Origin: Acanthamoeba sp. SK_2022b
Taxonomy: Eukaryota > Discosea > Longamoebia > Acanthamoebidae
DNA: 64,000 nucleotides
Assembly (NCBI GenBank): GCA_027943245.1
Contig: JANDJZ010000086.1
Span: 62,001 to 126,000 of the forward strand
Reading direction: 5' to 3'
In this document: positions 31,805 through 43,025 of the stretch, one piece after another
Position numbering within the stretch: the first letter of the stretch is position 1
Layout: the number at the start of each line of letters is the position of its first letter
Made by a program: the position numbers and the translations under genes
The notes under the pieces: model-generated
Database searches by the model: none
What the model saw: the letters and a program-made list of their open reading frames with translations, nothing else
Told to the model about the DNA's origin: nothing

Positions 31805-32200
31805 CTTGTTAATGCCGATAAGAGTGAGGAACTCCATGATGCTCGGCAAGCGAAAGTTAAAGATCATCCATCGCCCAGTAGGCCGCGGTTGGTAGCCTCA
31901 TTCAACTCTCCGCGCTGCGTCCTGTTGCTCAATTCTTGATACTGAACGTAGCGCCTCGTCCACCTCCCCGCGCGGCATGCCGTTTTGCTGCGGCGCAGGA
32001 GCTATGTGACACAAAGCTGCCTGGCCATGGTTGTAGAGATCCACCGGGTTCATTCATCCGTACAGGGAAGGCGGAGGTGGAGGATAGGCCCCGGAGGCGG
32101 AGGATAAGCCGACCCGAAGGAGGTGGATATGCGCTGTTGTACTGGCCTATCGAGCAATACTCTGAACCAGCAGGCGGGAAGGGTGGGAGAGGATAGGCTC
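31805..32200 (-). pseudogene. Decayed tandem copy of the YPP/Gly-rich gene at 32368-33480
   Basis: Read on the minus strand, three blocks match the neighbouring gene in the same order. Near 32150-32060 lies a degenerate Pro/Tyr-rich stretch. At 31987-31949 is QNGMPRGEVDEAL (intact copy: QYGMNRGEVDAAL), still with a CAG acceptor before it. At 31849-31805 is LPSIMEFLTLIGINK (intact copy: LPNVKEFLTLIGSNK). Between the last two blocks a large part of the exon is missing and stops occur in the reading frame. The acceptor AG before the LPSIM block has been lost. Limits are approximate. Confidence 0.7.
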
Positions 32201-32367
32201 CTTCTTTGCCGTGTGGAACAACTCGTACTTGAAACAGCGATTTTGGTTCTACACAAGAAAGTTGACCGGCAACGCCTGCCCGGTTGGGAAACGTTTGGGG
32301 GATAATGCTGTCTCAAGTCTCTTAAAATGGCCTTCTCCCTCTTGCTCTCACGAGGGGGGTGGTCCAT

Positions 32368-33480
32368 CTAGTAAGGTGGCATGCCACCGCCCATGCCCAT
32401 GCCTCCAGGAGGATACTGCTGGCCCATGCCCACGCCGCCAGGTGGGTACTGCTGTTGGCCCATGCCCATGCCAATGCCAGCTTGTGGATACTGCTGTTGG
32501 CCCATGCCTGTTCCCATGACGCCCTGTCCGACGCCGTACTTGCCGCCCTGACCTCCGTATTGCTGTACGAGGGCGCGAGTGTGTTAGCCGCTGACCTCAC
32601 TAGTCCCAACGGGGGGGGGGGCGTTGCGTTCGCACCATCTTGTTGCTGCCGATCAAGGTGAGGAACTCTTTGACGTTGGGCAACTGTGCAGTAATAGAAG
32701 GCAGAGAAGGCGTCAGCCATTGGTCTGGAGGAGTCTCAGAGGAGAAGAAATGCGCGGGTGAGGAGGCGTACTCGGCCGGTGGAGAGCGTGCTGGTGAGGA
32801 TGCGAATGAGACTGTTCATGAGCTGGTCATTGGTGCCGCCAGTGCCGCCTGACTGACTAAAGATGCGGCGAAGGAAGTTCTGGAGCGTGCCCGACCCGAG
32901 GGAGGTCAGCACGCTACGGTCCATGGTGCTCATCTCCTGGTAGGTCTGCAGCGCGGCGTCCACTTCGCCTCGGTTCATGCCGTATTGCTGCAGGGGGGAG
33001 GGGACATGTTCAATACTCCTCGTGCCACGTAGGGGAGCGAGGACGGGCCGACTTACCTGAGCGTGGGCGTAGAGGTCGTTGGTGTTGAAGCCCCCAAAGG
33101 CGGAGGAGCCACCGCCCATGCCAGGGAGGCTGCTGCCGGCAGGGGGAGGAGGGTAGGCCGCGGCAGGAGATGCCCCGTACGGATCCGCGGGATAGCCTGC
33201 ACCAACACCGGGCGGCATTGGAGGGAAGGCTGCGCCTGTGGCGAGGCCTGCCTGCATCGGGTAAGTGCCCATGCCCGTCATGGTGCTCTTAGGAAGGAGG
33301 AGGAGGAAGAGGGTGAGAGCGTGGAAAAGGAGTTGAGCAGGCCACATGAAGAGTTACCTGTGGTTTGATGCTGTAGCCAGCGGCATCGACGAGGCCGCTC
33401 TGCATGCCAGGCGGCAGGCTGCTGCCAGCAGGGGGAGGCGCCTGAAGGCCGCTCATGCCAGAAGGATACTGATAGCTCAT
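32368..33480 (-). CDS. YPP/Gly-rich protein with a conserved helical core
   Basis: Five exons (33480..33358, 33287..33057, 32987..32772, 32684..32636, 32562..32368). The ends are low-complexity: N-terminal PPPAGSSLPPGM-type repeats and a C-terminal array of GMGQQQYPPGG units ending GGGMPPY. The core (exons 3-4) looks folded: YGMNRGEVDAALQTYQEMST, then VLTSLGSGTLQNFLRRIF, then LPNVKEFLTLIG. I do not recognise it by name. Exon 4 is 49 nt and the phases of exons 4 and 5 disagree by one base. Either the splice differs from my model, a base is wrong, or the last exon is read in a different frame. The last exon is kept because its repeats are so regular. Function unknown. Confidence 0.65.
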
Positions 33481-33909
33481 TTGCGTGTTATGGAAAGGTG
33501 TAGAGGCGTGGATGTTATTGTGGTTGTTAGTGTTGAATGTGTCGCTGCCGCTTGTATATGTTGGTTGAAGGACCGTGGGGAGACGTTCGGAGAAAGCAAT
33601 GATGGCAGACAGTACTCCGAAGGGGAAGCTGAAGCGGACTCGGGTAGAGCTCACTTGGACAAGTGGCAAGCTCTGTATCCGTCCCCACAACCAACGGAAA
33701 ACTGGACTGAAATTACCGGCAAAAGCTACATTCCAATCATAGTCATGCCAAGCATTCCTAACACAAAAGGAAAGGGACACGAGGCGGTCCTATTCGAAGC
33801 CGCTGATGCTGCTGATCAAAAACCTGAAGGGCGCAAACCCGAGAGGTCAGTTGCTGCCCTGCGCTCGTTCACACACACGCGCGCGTGTACATGCACACGC
33901 TTGGGGGGC
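33481..33909. other. Intergenic
   Basis: Between two minus-strand genes: the 5' side of the YPP/Gly-rich gene and the 3' end of the RFC gene. A short alternating purine-pyrimidine run (ACACACACGCGCGCG) lies near 33872-33886. No gene recognised. Confidence 0.4.
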
Positions 33910-35736
33910 TCACCGCTTGTAGATGGACATGAACTTGGCCACGAACGCCTCCAGATGGAAGATGGCCTTGCTGCCCATTTGCATGCGGTGTTCCTGTAGT
34001 TGGGATCCCGGAGATGGACGATCAACCCCGGCGCTGGTCTGGAGACGAAATGGGGGGAGGACAAGAAGGAAAGCATACGTAGAAGGCGGCCCAACGGATG
34101 ACTTCAAATTTCACGGAGGAGTCCAGCAGCTTCAGGAGCTCCATCGACAGTTTCTGTTTGTATTGATGATTAGGCTCGTGTATGTGCGAACTCGGACAAG
34201 GGGACGCACCCTGATGATCACTTCGGGCGGGATACAGTGACTGAGCAGTTCGTACAGCTTGTTACGCACGTCCATGAGCCTGTCCACACAAACAAAATGA
34301 TAACGTCAAAAAAAAAGTAAAAAAAGTAACACGTTGGCGCACAAACGTGAGGGGCAAAAGAGCGTGTGGCCTTTGTATGAGACGTGGGCGCGGGCCGTAC
34401 TGCTTGGGACTCTGCTCGGCGACGATAGCGTTGGCCAGGTGTTCGATGAACTTCTCCCAATCCGTGACCTCAACCCGCTGCCCCTTCTCAAAGGGATACC
34501 TGCAAGCCGAATAGGGACATGAGTGCCAACACGCACACTCAACTGGAGTATGCACACAGGGCTGCAGTGTCGCCAGAGAAGGAGAGGGTCGCACTTGGCC
34601 GTGTGTGTGGCCTGGAGCATCAGGATGGCCTTTCGCAGGTTCCTCTCGGACTGCACGGCGATGTTTCGGGCCAGCTCGGGCGGCAGAGTGATGCCCTCCT
34701 TCTTGCTAATCGATTGCAGCGACTTGATTACCTACGATTAGGGCCAGGTGCGAGTCAACCAAAACGTTTGTATATGCCCTCGGATCACTCCGTCGTAAGC
34801 GGGCGTACCTCTTCCTGCGAGGGAGCGGCAACTCGGATCATCAAGCATCGGGAACGGACAGGGTCGATAACCTAGGGTCACAGGTTCGATCGAAGGCGTT
34901 GATTCACTGCGATGACGGCGATCAAAGGGCTAGGGAAGGTATACCTTGGAGGTGGAATTGCAGCAAAGGATGAGACGACACACCGACATGTACTTCTCCA
35001 TGGTTCGACGTAGAGCATGCTGAGCCTCTTTGGATAACCGCTCGACCTCGTTCAGCACGACGACTAAGGAAAGGACTCGTTGGGTTACGGACGGGACCAC
35101 AATGACGAACGAGGGACAATGAACGGCGCTGAAACGCACCTTTGAAGGGAGGCTTGTTTGTGGTGTCGAGAGGAGGGCTTTGTGCAATCTCCTTGATGAC
35201 CTCCTGCACGACCAGCCTGTCGTGAAAGCCAGCATCGGAAGGGTTGAGCTCAATGTGATATGCGCTGCTCACGATGCTGAGCTCGATTGTGGTGCTGCTC
35301 GGGAGCTAGATAGGCAGTGAGTTCACGTTCAACAAGGCACTGAGCAGCACCAAAGGTGGAGGGCACCTTGAAATCCCTGTGATCGATTTTGAGCTGCGAG
35401 TAGCGGAAGCCAAGGCAGGAAGGTAAGCAGAGTGCTCACTGGGGAGTAAGAAGTCGAAGCAACAGCGCGAGTACAAACCTTTTCCACCCCGGCATCGAAC
35501 AACTCACGAAGGAGGGCCATGATTCGGGTTTTCTTGCCGGCCCCGGTCGGGCCATAGAACAGGAGATGCGGGAAATCCCCAGAAGCAGCCTAAAATGCAG
35601 GATTAATGGTAAGGCAAGCAGCGCAGTGGACCAAATGCCAAATTATTTTTACCATTTTTTGAAGCTGATTCGTCAGAGGCTCATGATAATCCAGCTGCGC
35701 GAGTTGGCGAGGCCTGTGCTTATCCACCCACAACAT
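33910..35736 (-). CDS. RFC3: Replication factor C subunit 3 (clamp-loader small subunit)
   Basis: Eleven exons (35736..35653, 35589..35479, 35393..35367, 35305..35140, 35063..34945, 34871..34809, 34731..34595, 34499..34401, 34279..34210, 34153..34079, 33993..33910) give 344 residues, the family length. The N-terminus [17 protein letters not shown] and Walker [11 protein letters not shown] are those of eukaryotic RFC3 (yeast Rfc5). [20 protein letters not shown] replaces the usual Walker B DE-x-D, as in this subunit elsewhere. Then come the arginine-finger region [13 protein letters not shown] and the C-terminal collar helices. The protein helps load PCNA on primer ends in DNA replication and repair. 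Arg in the SRC motif is conserved. Confidence 0.95.
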
Positions 35737-35915
35737 TTTGGCGTGACTAGCAATTGCGGTGTAAAATGCGGCAGGGTTGTGTTGCTTTCCCGCCAATTTG
35801 GCCACATGTCGGCACTTATCATTTTCATTTTTTATTCTTCGAAAATGCAACCAACAACACCACGGCTAACGGTCAACAGGTGTTGCACCACACAGGCAGA
35901 GGGCACAAGATTACA

Positions 35916-38817
35916 ATGGATGAAGCCCCATCACCCTCCACAACATTCATCAGACGCAGGCCGCGCCACGGCTCAGGTTTGACAGCAAATGGCGGTATTA
36001 CGACATCAAGCAACGATTTGTCGGCCATCGTTACTGGCACAGACCGCCCCGTGGTGCCCAGCATCACCGTGAGCTCTCCTGCCAGGCCTGAGCACAGCCC
36101 GCCTGCAGCGAGTGTCCAAACGCCCACCACCTCGCCGTTTTCCTCGGGCGAGGGCGCCCTCCCTTCACCTTCGTCTTCGTCTTCACCTTCGCACGTCCAG
36201 GTGCCGCCCTCGCCCTTCAGCCCTCCAAAGCGGGCTGCACCGACCGTGGCCAGCGTCGGTGCTGCCTCGCCCGTCTCGCCCTCGCATCGCCCCTACCGCA
36301 CCCCGGACATGGGCCTCGAGGTGCTCCAGGTCGACGTCGCAACCGGTACCCCACGCCTCCTTCTCTCCCTCTCCCTCTCTCTTTCCCCCCCCCCCCTCTC
36401 AATTTGGCCTTGTGGCCACCCAACAACTGGCTATTTCCACATCAGCGAATGGGCAGAGACCATATGCCTGACCCTTCCCTTTTGCGTATTTGCCGTGTGG
36501 CGCAGCCAAGGTGAACCCCACCTACACGGTGCACTCGGAGGGCGAGTGCACTCTCAACGCGACGCCGGAGAACAGGAAGGACGTCCAGGAGCACCCCCGC
36601 GCTGCCGCGCTGCTCAAATCAAACAGGGAACTGGTCAGGGGCTTTGCCACCGCCACGCTGAAGCTGAGGCACGGCCCCGCAGTGCAGCTGTTTTCCCCCA
36701 CTCCCGCCGGCGGGACCTCTCTTCCCTCGCCGACCGTTCGTGCTCACTGCACTCCCTCCCCCAGATTCGATTTTGTCCACAAGGACACCAAGCAGACCGA
36801 ACACGTCTTCGCTACGGGCATAGCCGTGGCGCCCAATCTCGTGCTCACCGTGAGGTAGGACTCCCTCACACTCTTCGTGTGTGTGCGTGTGTGTGTGTGT
36901 GCGTGCGTGCGTGAGTTCACAAGTGAGGTGGGGCGTCCCTCTAGACACCATCTCTTCTATCCGGTAGTGGCCAAGCGAGACGAATACTCAGTGCGGGAGC
37001 ATATGCTGGCCCGAGTCGACGCTGATAACTCGCGCATGGCCGGGCTGCGCGTGTGCCGCACCCATCCCGAACTCTACAAGGACCCGCCGCTGTGGTTCGG
37101 CACCGAGGTCAACTGGACCGACATCAACAAAATGCCGTCCGACATCGACCCCATGTCCTCCTTTCGCGAGCGGTCGCCCGAGCACTGGGTGTGGCGCGAC
37201 TTTGTGTTCCTGCGCATCACCAGCCCCACCGACCTCCTCCTCCCGCCGCCCTACTTCCTGCCCGAGGTAACACCTTCTCTCTCTCTCTCTCTTTCTGGTT
37301 GTCTGCACTCTCTTGGCCGCTCGCTGACTGGCTGTTGCACGGAACTGGTCCAGACCGACGTCTTCACGCAGGAACCGGTGGTGGTGGGCGGTTTCGCGGT
37401 TGGCGAGGCCGACACCGATCGACTTCTCCACAAATACGAGGCCTATGTGAAGGTACTCTGAGAGAGTTATCTGTGCCGACTTGTCTCCTCTCTGTGCGTG
37501 GGTTGTGCATGTGTGTGCTCTCCCACACTCTCCCACTCAATTCTCTCATCGCGTTGGCGCGGCCAGGTGTACCATCAGGCGTCGCGGTTCAAGCGGCTCC
37601 CCTTCTTCAACTCCCGCACGGCTCAGACGTGGCCCGACTTTGTCCACGACATGTTCCACCACTACCCCAAGCGCAACCTCACCGTATCTCTGGGCACGGT
37701 ACGCCCCCATGTCCCCTCTTCAAACGCCCTTGGCCGACGCCATCTGCCACGCGGGCTCACAGTCGCCCCGCCTCTGCTATGTGGCCGTCAGACGCACGAG
37801 AGCTCGTCCCAGCGTCTCGGACTGTACAGCGCCAGCGCCGAGGTGGGAATGGCCGGGTGCGCCGTGTCGCCGATCGTGGAAGCGGCGGAACACCGACACG
37901 ACGTCACTCTCCCGCTGTGGGGCATACGTAATACTCTTTCCCCCCCCCCTCCTCTCCCCGCGCAGCTCGCCTTGTCCCCTCTTCTCACTCTCTGCTCCAA
38001 CCGGTCGACAGACGCGGGGCGTTTTACCGACGGACTGCTGAACGTGTTCCTGTCGGTCGAGCATCCGCTTTTCATCGTGCAGTACGCCTACGCCATGCTC
38101 ACCCACTTCCTCTCCGAGACCCAGTACGACGTGCCCGAGTACGTCGAGTTCAAGAAGCGAGTGTGGAACTACCTCAACAACTTTGATTGGCTCGACGTCT
38201 ACTGGTATCGCTCCTCCACCCCTGGTGTCCGTTGTGCGCACTGACCGCCTCAACCCCACAGTGAGAACCTGAGGCGCGAGGTGCACCTCGCGCTGGTCAA
38301 GTCGCAGTTCGCGGAGCTGTCGTCTCTCCCCCCGCCGAAGGAGCAGACCGCTGTTGCGTTCCGGTACCCGTGTGTGTGTGTTTCCCTCAATGCTGATGCG
38401 GCCTTTGGCTCACGCTCGCCCGCTCTGGTGGTCAGAGAGGAGCTGGAAGAGGTGAAGGAAGAGGAGAAGGCCAGCACGCCAAAGCGCAAAGGTGGGCCAA
38501 AGGGGAGCAAGAGCACCAACGCGGCAAAGAAGGCTAAGAAGGTCCCAAAGGAGCGACACGAAGAGTTGGATTCTGCCAACCTGCGCGAGGTGGACGAGAT
38601 GACAACCAATCAGGCACACTTCCATTACACGTGCACCATCTCTCGCTGCCTCGGCTCATGTTGTTTGTGTGGTTCGGTACAGCTGCGACTCGAGTTGCGA
38701 CGGAGAGGCCAGCGAACGTCGGGTGCGAAGAAGGAACTGATGGAACGACTACAGGCGGTGCGGGGTGAGGCCGAGCCCGCCAGGCGGGACAAAGACGAAG
38801 AGGACGGGGATGAGTAA
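35916..38817 (+). CDS. Trypsin-fold protein with C-terminal SAP domain, catalytic Ser replaced
   Basis: Ten exons (35916-36345, 36506-36854, 36945-37266, 37354-37452, 37567-37698, 37792-37927, 38012-38204, 38262-38363, 38436-38589, 38683-38817) give about 613 residues. The first 140 are Ser/Pro-rich. A trypsin-like fold follows: ATGIAVAPNLVLTVRHHL resembles the strand leading to the catalytic His, WRDFVFLRI resembles the Asp strand, and SAEVGMAGCAVSPIV aligns with the usual G-x-S-G-x-P-V loop but has Ala where Ser should be. The C-terminal 45 residues form a SAP DNA-binding motif (LRELRLELRRRGQRTSGAKK, then ELMERL), after a Lys-rich linker resembling a nuclear signal. It is probably a nuclear, DNA-associated pseudoprotease. 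Some small insertions in the fold are untested. Confidence 0.65.
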
Positions 38818-39019
38818 CAACGCCGTGCGGGCAGGCCTCGTGCCCGTATCGAAGAACAGGAACTGCGCGCCGTCTCCGATCAACTGGCCCGATCGGGTGC
38901 CCCCGCGCTTTTCCTTCCGTTGGCCCGCGTAAAGCGAAAGGGAAATCCATTTTCTTCTCGGGCGGGAGGAAAAGCCGATTCTGAAGATCAAAGTTTAATT
39001 AATCAGATATAAACATAAG

Positions 39020-39601
39020 ATGTTGAGAGCCAAGGTCCTGCCGCAGATTCTTGCGCAAGCCAACACCAACGGTGTTCAGGGCACCATGTACGACTAATTT
39101 CGTTCATCTTTTCGGTTGATTAACAATTAAAACTTGTTTCCTCATTTCACCTTCTTTTAATGCGCAGCTTGCTGAACGAGGAGGGCTCGCTCTTGGCTTC
39201 GACTGGTGCGGGTGATCACGTTGTTGTGGCAGCTATCGCCTCCAACGTGTGGGCGCAGTATCAGAAGCTCGGGAACCAGGATCTCGAGTACATGCTTTTT
39301 GACTGCGAGGTACTCGCTCCTTCTCTTCACTTACCTCACGACCAGTGCCACCCCTCATTTCTCCTCCTCTCTTCCGAGCAGCAAGGACGAGTTGTGATGA
39401 CCAAGGTGAGCACCCACCTGCTGTGCCTCTACAGCGACAAGTCGGCCGAGTTCGGCATGCTCAAGCGCAAGGTTTCCCCTCCTTCAATCGCTTCTCCCTC
39501 CCTTCTCTTCCTCTCGTGGCCTGATCTCTTCTTCGTTTCCGGCGGCGCAGGCTCAGGTGCTGCGAGAGTACCTCCAGGAGCCCCTGCAGCAGGTGTTCTA
39601 G
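39020..39601 (+). CDS. LAMTOR2: Ragulator subunit LAMTOR2 (roadblock fold)
   Basis: Four exons (39020-39087, 39168-39309, 39382-39471, 39551-39601) give 116 residues. The sequence follows LAMTOR2 from end to end: MLRAKVLPQILAQANTNGVQ, EGSLLASTGAGD, then AAIASNVWAQYQKLGNQ, GRVVMTKVSTHLLCLYS, and FGMLKRKAQVLREYLQEPLQ. The single roadblock/LC7 domain pairs with LAMTOR3 in the Ragulator scaffold, which tethers Rag GTPases and TORC1 to the lysosome. Length is slightly below the animal 125 residues. Confidence 0.95.
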
Positions 39602-39767
39602 ATGTCATACATCAAACCTTTCTTTGTTTTAAACTCGCGTTCGCACTTGAACGCCTCGAACACAACGCGCGCCGCCAGCGATGAGAGCATCACCTCTCTC
39701 GGTGAGCAGTTTTGCTATTTACACGTAGTAAGCCGTAGCATCTCTCTCCTCCCTTGTTTGGGGCCTG

Positions 39768-40935
39768 TCAGAGGCCGTAGTAGGTCATCCCGAGCTTGTT
39801 CCCGTAGTGGCCGCCGCCCGAGGTCTGGAACTCAACCAGCTCGATGTCCGGTTGGCTTCGGTCTCCGTCGTCGGCGCCCCTGAGCTCGACGCACCAATTG
39901 CCCTGCAGCCCACAACGGTGCAACCTCAGCCCCTCTCCCTTCCTCCCTCCCGACTCCCTCGGTGCGCCGACATCACAACGGGCAGAGAGATCGCTGGATA
40001 GAGCGAGAGAGCCACGGGGGGAGGGGGGCACCTTGTAGTCAAAAGTTTCCGTCTCTCCACTCTTGAGAACGTACGTGGCGATCACCTTCTCGCCGCCTCT
40101 GCACAACGTTGAACCAGAAGATAAGACGAAGGGTGGCAAGGCGCAGTCACGGCTGGCAGCCGCCGCGTGCGTGAGAGGGGGGAGGGCAGGGAGGGAGAGG
40201 GAACCGCGGCTGAGAGGAGAGGACGATGTCCTGCGCGCCGGCGTTGCGGAGGGTGACGAAGCCGGTGGCCGACGTGATGAGGTACGAGTGCGATGGCGGG
40301 AAGACCAGATACCACCCGGCGTCCTTGTAATGCGGGCTGTTGTCTACCTTCTTCAGGGCCTGCCGTGGTCGTGGCGCGTTCGCCGAGGCGTGAGCTGATC
40401 TCGCAAGCATCCTCGAGAGGGGGGAGAGGGGGGAGAGAGAGGTGTCTTACCAGGCCGGAGAGAATGCCGGCGGTCTCCTGCTCGTTGACGCCGAAAATGT
40501 TCTCGAGGAGGCCGATTCCGCCCCCTATGACGTTCCCCACGCCGTAGGGACGCTCCCCGTTGCCCCTCCCTGTCTCGCCGTTCGCCACGTACGCATACCT
40601 GTCCGCCCCACCGCGCAGAGCCAGTTGGCGACAGGCCAACCTCCACGCACGTGTGCACTAAAGGGGATGGATAGGGAGGGAGACCTCTTGCCATTGTGGA
40701 GGTAGGTGATGACGAAGACGGGAACGTAGATGGAGGAGAAGCTGGGCCGACCTTTGAACGTGAGCTTGGTGAGGATGAGCTGCTGGATCTTCTGCGGGCT
40801 GTGCTCGCGCTTGATCTGCGCACTGCATGCCTCCTTCTCCCGCGCGATGATCTCCTTCTCCGCCTTCTTCCACGCGTCGTTTGGGGCTGGGCGAGCACAG
40901 CCACCTAATGTGAGCGCACTCTCCCCACGAACAGC

Positions 40936-40996
<61 letters not shown>

Positions 40997-42902
40997 GAGC
41001 AGCGAAAGCGTACCGATCATGCTTCGCACGTTCACTCGGCACGGCGTCTCGGCTTCGCCGCCGTCGCCCTGGGCGGCGTTGGCCACGACTGTGGTGGCGG
41101 AAGGGCAGGTCGAGGAAGAGGAAGAGGAGGGCGACGAAGGAGGGAAGACATCAACGGCCGAGGCCACGTCCCAGTCCTCGATGGACTTGGTCAGGCTCTG
41201 GTCCATCTCGTCGACCGAGGCGCACACGAGCAGATTGTCATAGACGCTCTCCTTGCTCACCACGATCTCCTTCACCTCCGTCTTCTTTCCCCTCTGTTTG
41301 CACACGCAGCCAAGTCAGCCACTGCCAACGCACGCACATTCACACACACGATGCATCGAAAGCGCAAAGCTGTCGCACCGTTGCCGCGTCGGCCGACGCC
41401 TCCACAGGCACGATGATCTTGGCCTTGAACGAGGAGATGACCGTGAGGCGCATGGTGTAGTAGGGCATCCACACGGCCTCCTCCGTCTGTCCCTCGATCA
41501 TCTGCGAGAAGCCGGCCGGCGCGAACCTGGCGCGACATGTGCACCGGGTTAGCCGGTAGAGCGAAAGGCAGAGGGGGAGAGGCGCGCCGGCGCACCAGAG
41601 CGAACGGCGCCAGTGCTCGAAGCCGGCCACCACCTTTCGTCGCGGGTAGGCGAACGGAATGAAGCGCGCGTCGCTCCTCCCGGCCACCCTCTCCGCCTTC
41701 ACGTGCTGTCGCAGGTGCGCCTCGCTCCTCATTCGCAGCCGCCGCTCCTCCTCGTCCTCCGCGCTCTCCTCGCTCTTCACACCATCATCCGCTTTCATCG
41801 ATTCCGCCACCACTCCCTCTTCTCGTTGCTGTAGCTGCTGCTGGCCACCACTAGCCTCCCCTTCCTTGGCGGCGACAGCGGCGGTGCTGCCGCCTGGTGT
41901 GTCGATCAGTTCCCACTCCTCGAGCTCCCTCTCCGTGCTCTGCCCGAGTGACCTCCGCTCCGCCGCCGCCGCCGCTGGACCAGGGTTAAAGTCAGCCGCC
42001 GTGCCGCCACCGTCGCCGCTCTGGTTCTTCTTCTTCCACTCGCTGAATCGCTTCCTTCCCTCTTCCTTCAGCCGCTTCCTCTCGCTGGCCTCCTCCGCCT
42101 CCTGCTCGCCGACGCTCGTCTCGCGCTTCTCCGCCTCTCGTGCTCCTCCGTCTCTGTTCTCGTGATCTCGCTCGACCTTGGCAGTTGCGGTCTCCTCCAC
42201 CTTCTTGATAGCTGTCGGCGACGTCGTCGCCACGGGAGCGGGCGCGGGCGCAGGTGCAGGCGCGGGCGCTGGGTTGAGCGCGGCACCTTCATCGTCATCA
42301 TCGGGAACAGCGTCGCCCTGCTCCTCCCTGCGTTTGAGGGCGTCGGCTGCGGCCCATCGCTTGAGGATGGCGCTGACCCACTGGTTTCGAGACTCGCCCT
42401 CCCGCCTGTGTCGTGCCTTGACGTCGCTCTGGCGCTTGAGTTCGATTTCGATCAGCTCCTGGGCCTCCTCTGTAGCGCGCCGTCGCTCATCTTCCACGGC
42501 CACCCTTCGCCGTTCGACCACCGCGTCGCTGGGAAAGAAGTGGGCAATGTGTCGAGCATACCTCTCGCATTCCTGCCATTGCAAGTGCATCCAGCCACGC
42601 GAACAGGCTGCGAACTCGAGCCATTGTGTGGAGAGGAACAGGTGGGAGGGATAGATGTGGGCGAATTGGGAGGGGACGGCCTCAGAGGAGGCAAGGCTGC
42701 TGTTCACAGATGTCTCTACGTCCAATTCATCTCGCTGTTCGATAAGAACCCAGCCGTCCTCCATCACGCCCCCCTGTTGCTCCTTCTTGTGCTCTCCTCC
42801 CCTCTTCGTTCCCCTTTTCTCTCCAGGCGCGAGTGGCGGTGAGGCGTCCTCCCCATCGGCCCGTTTCATCCTCTCGTTCAGAGATGCTGCGGTATTGCCC
42901 AC
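39768..42902 (-). CDS. Large conserved-looking protein of unknown function, 813 residues
   Basis: Eight exons (42902..41596, 41526..41379, 41293..41014, 40886..40685, 40598..40451, 40359..40205, 40098..40032, 39902..39768) keep one frame. The start MGNTAASLN could be N-myristoylated (Met-Gly-Asn). Residues 80-180 are helical with Trp/Arg-rich motifs (LFLSTQWLEFAACSRGWMHL). A long Glu/Lys/Ala-rich middle follows. The C-terminal third looks folded: FAPAGFSQMIEGQTEEAVWM, PYYTMRLTVISSF, then SSIYVPVFVITYLHNGKRYA and VANGETGRGNGERPYGVGN. The VPVF...Y..GK.Y...NG.TG...G.RP pattern resembles one seen in some zinc-ribbon membrane proteins; this is only an impression. The end (HYGNKLGMTYYGL) follows a beta-rich tail. 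No function is assigned. Confidence 0.7.
40936..40997. repeat. CA/GA microsatellite in an intron
   Basis: About 20 CA units pass directly into about 10 GA units, inside intron 3 of the minus-strand gene at 39768-42902. The arrangement matches the SLC5 intron repeat at 23571. Confidence 0.95.
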
Positions 42903-43025
42903 GTCGACGGTCTACGTCGATACCCAAAAGAAGAGCTGAGAAAATCGATGCAAAAAGGAAAATTGGGAGAAAAGTCGTTGCCATGTAAAATATGTACAAG
43001 CGAAGGCGGCCTTGTGTGCCAGCTA

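Noticed and set aside
35754..36914. 386-codon plus-strand open frame taken as one exon
   Set aside because: It starts upstream of the likely ATG at 35916 and runs through an intron after 36345; only part of it is coding.
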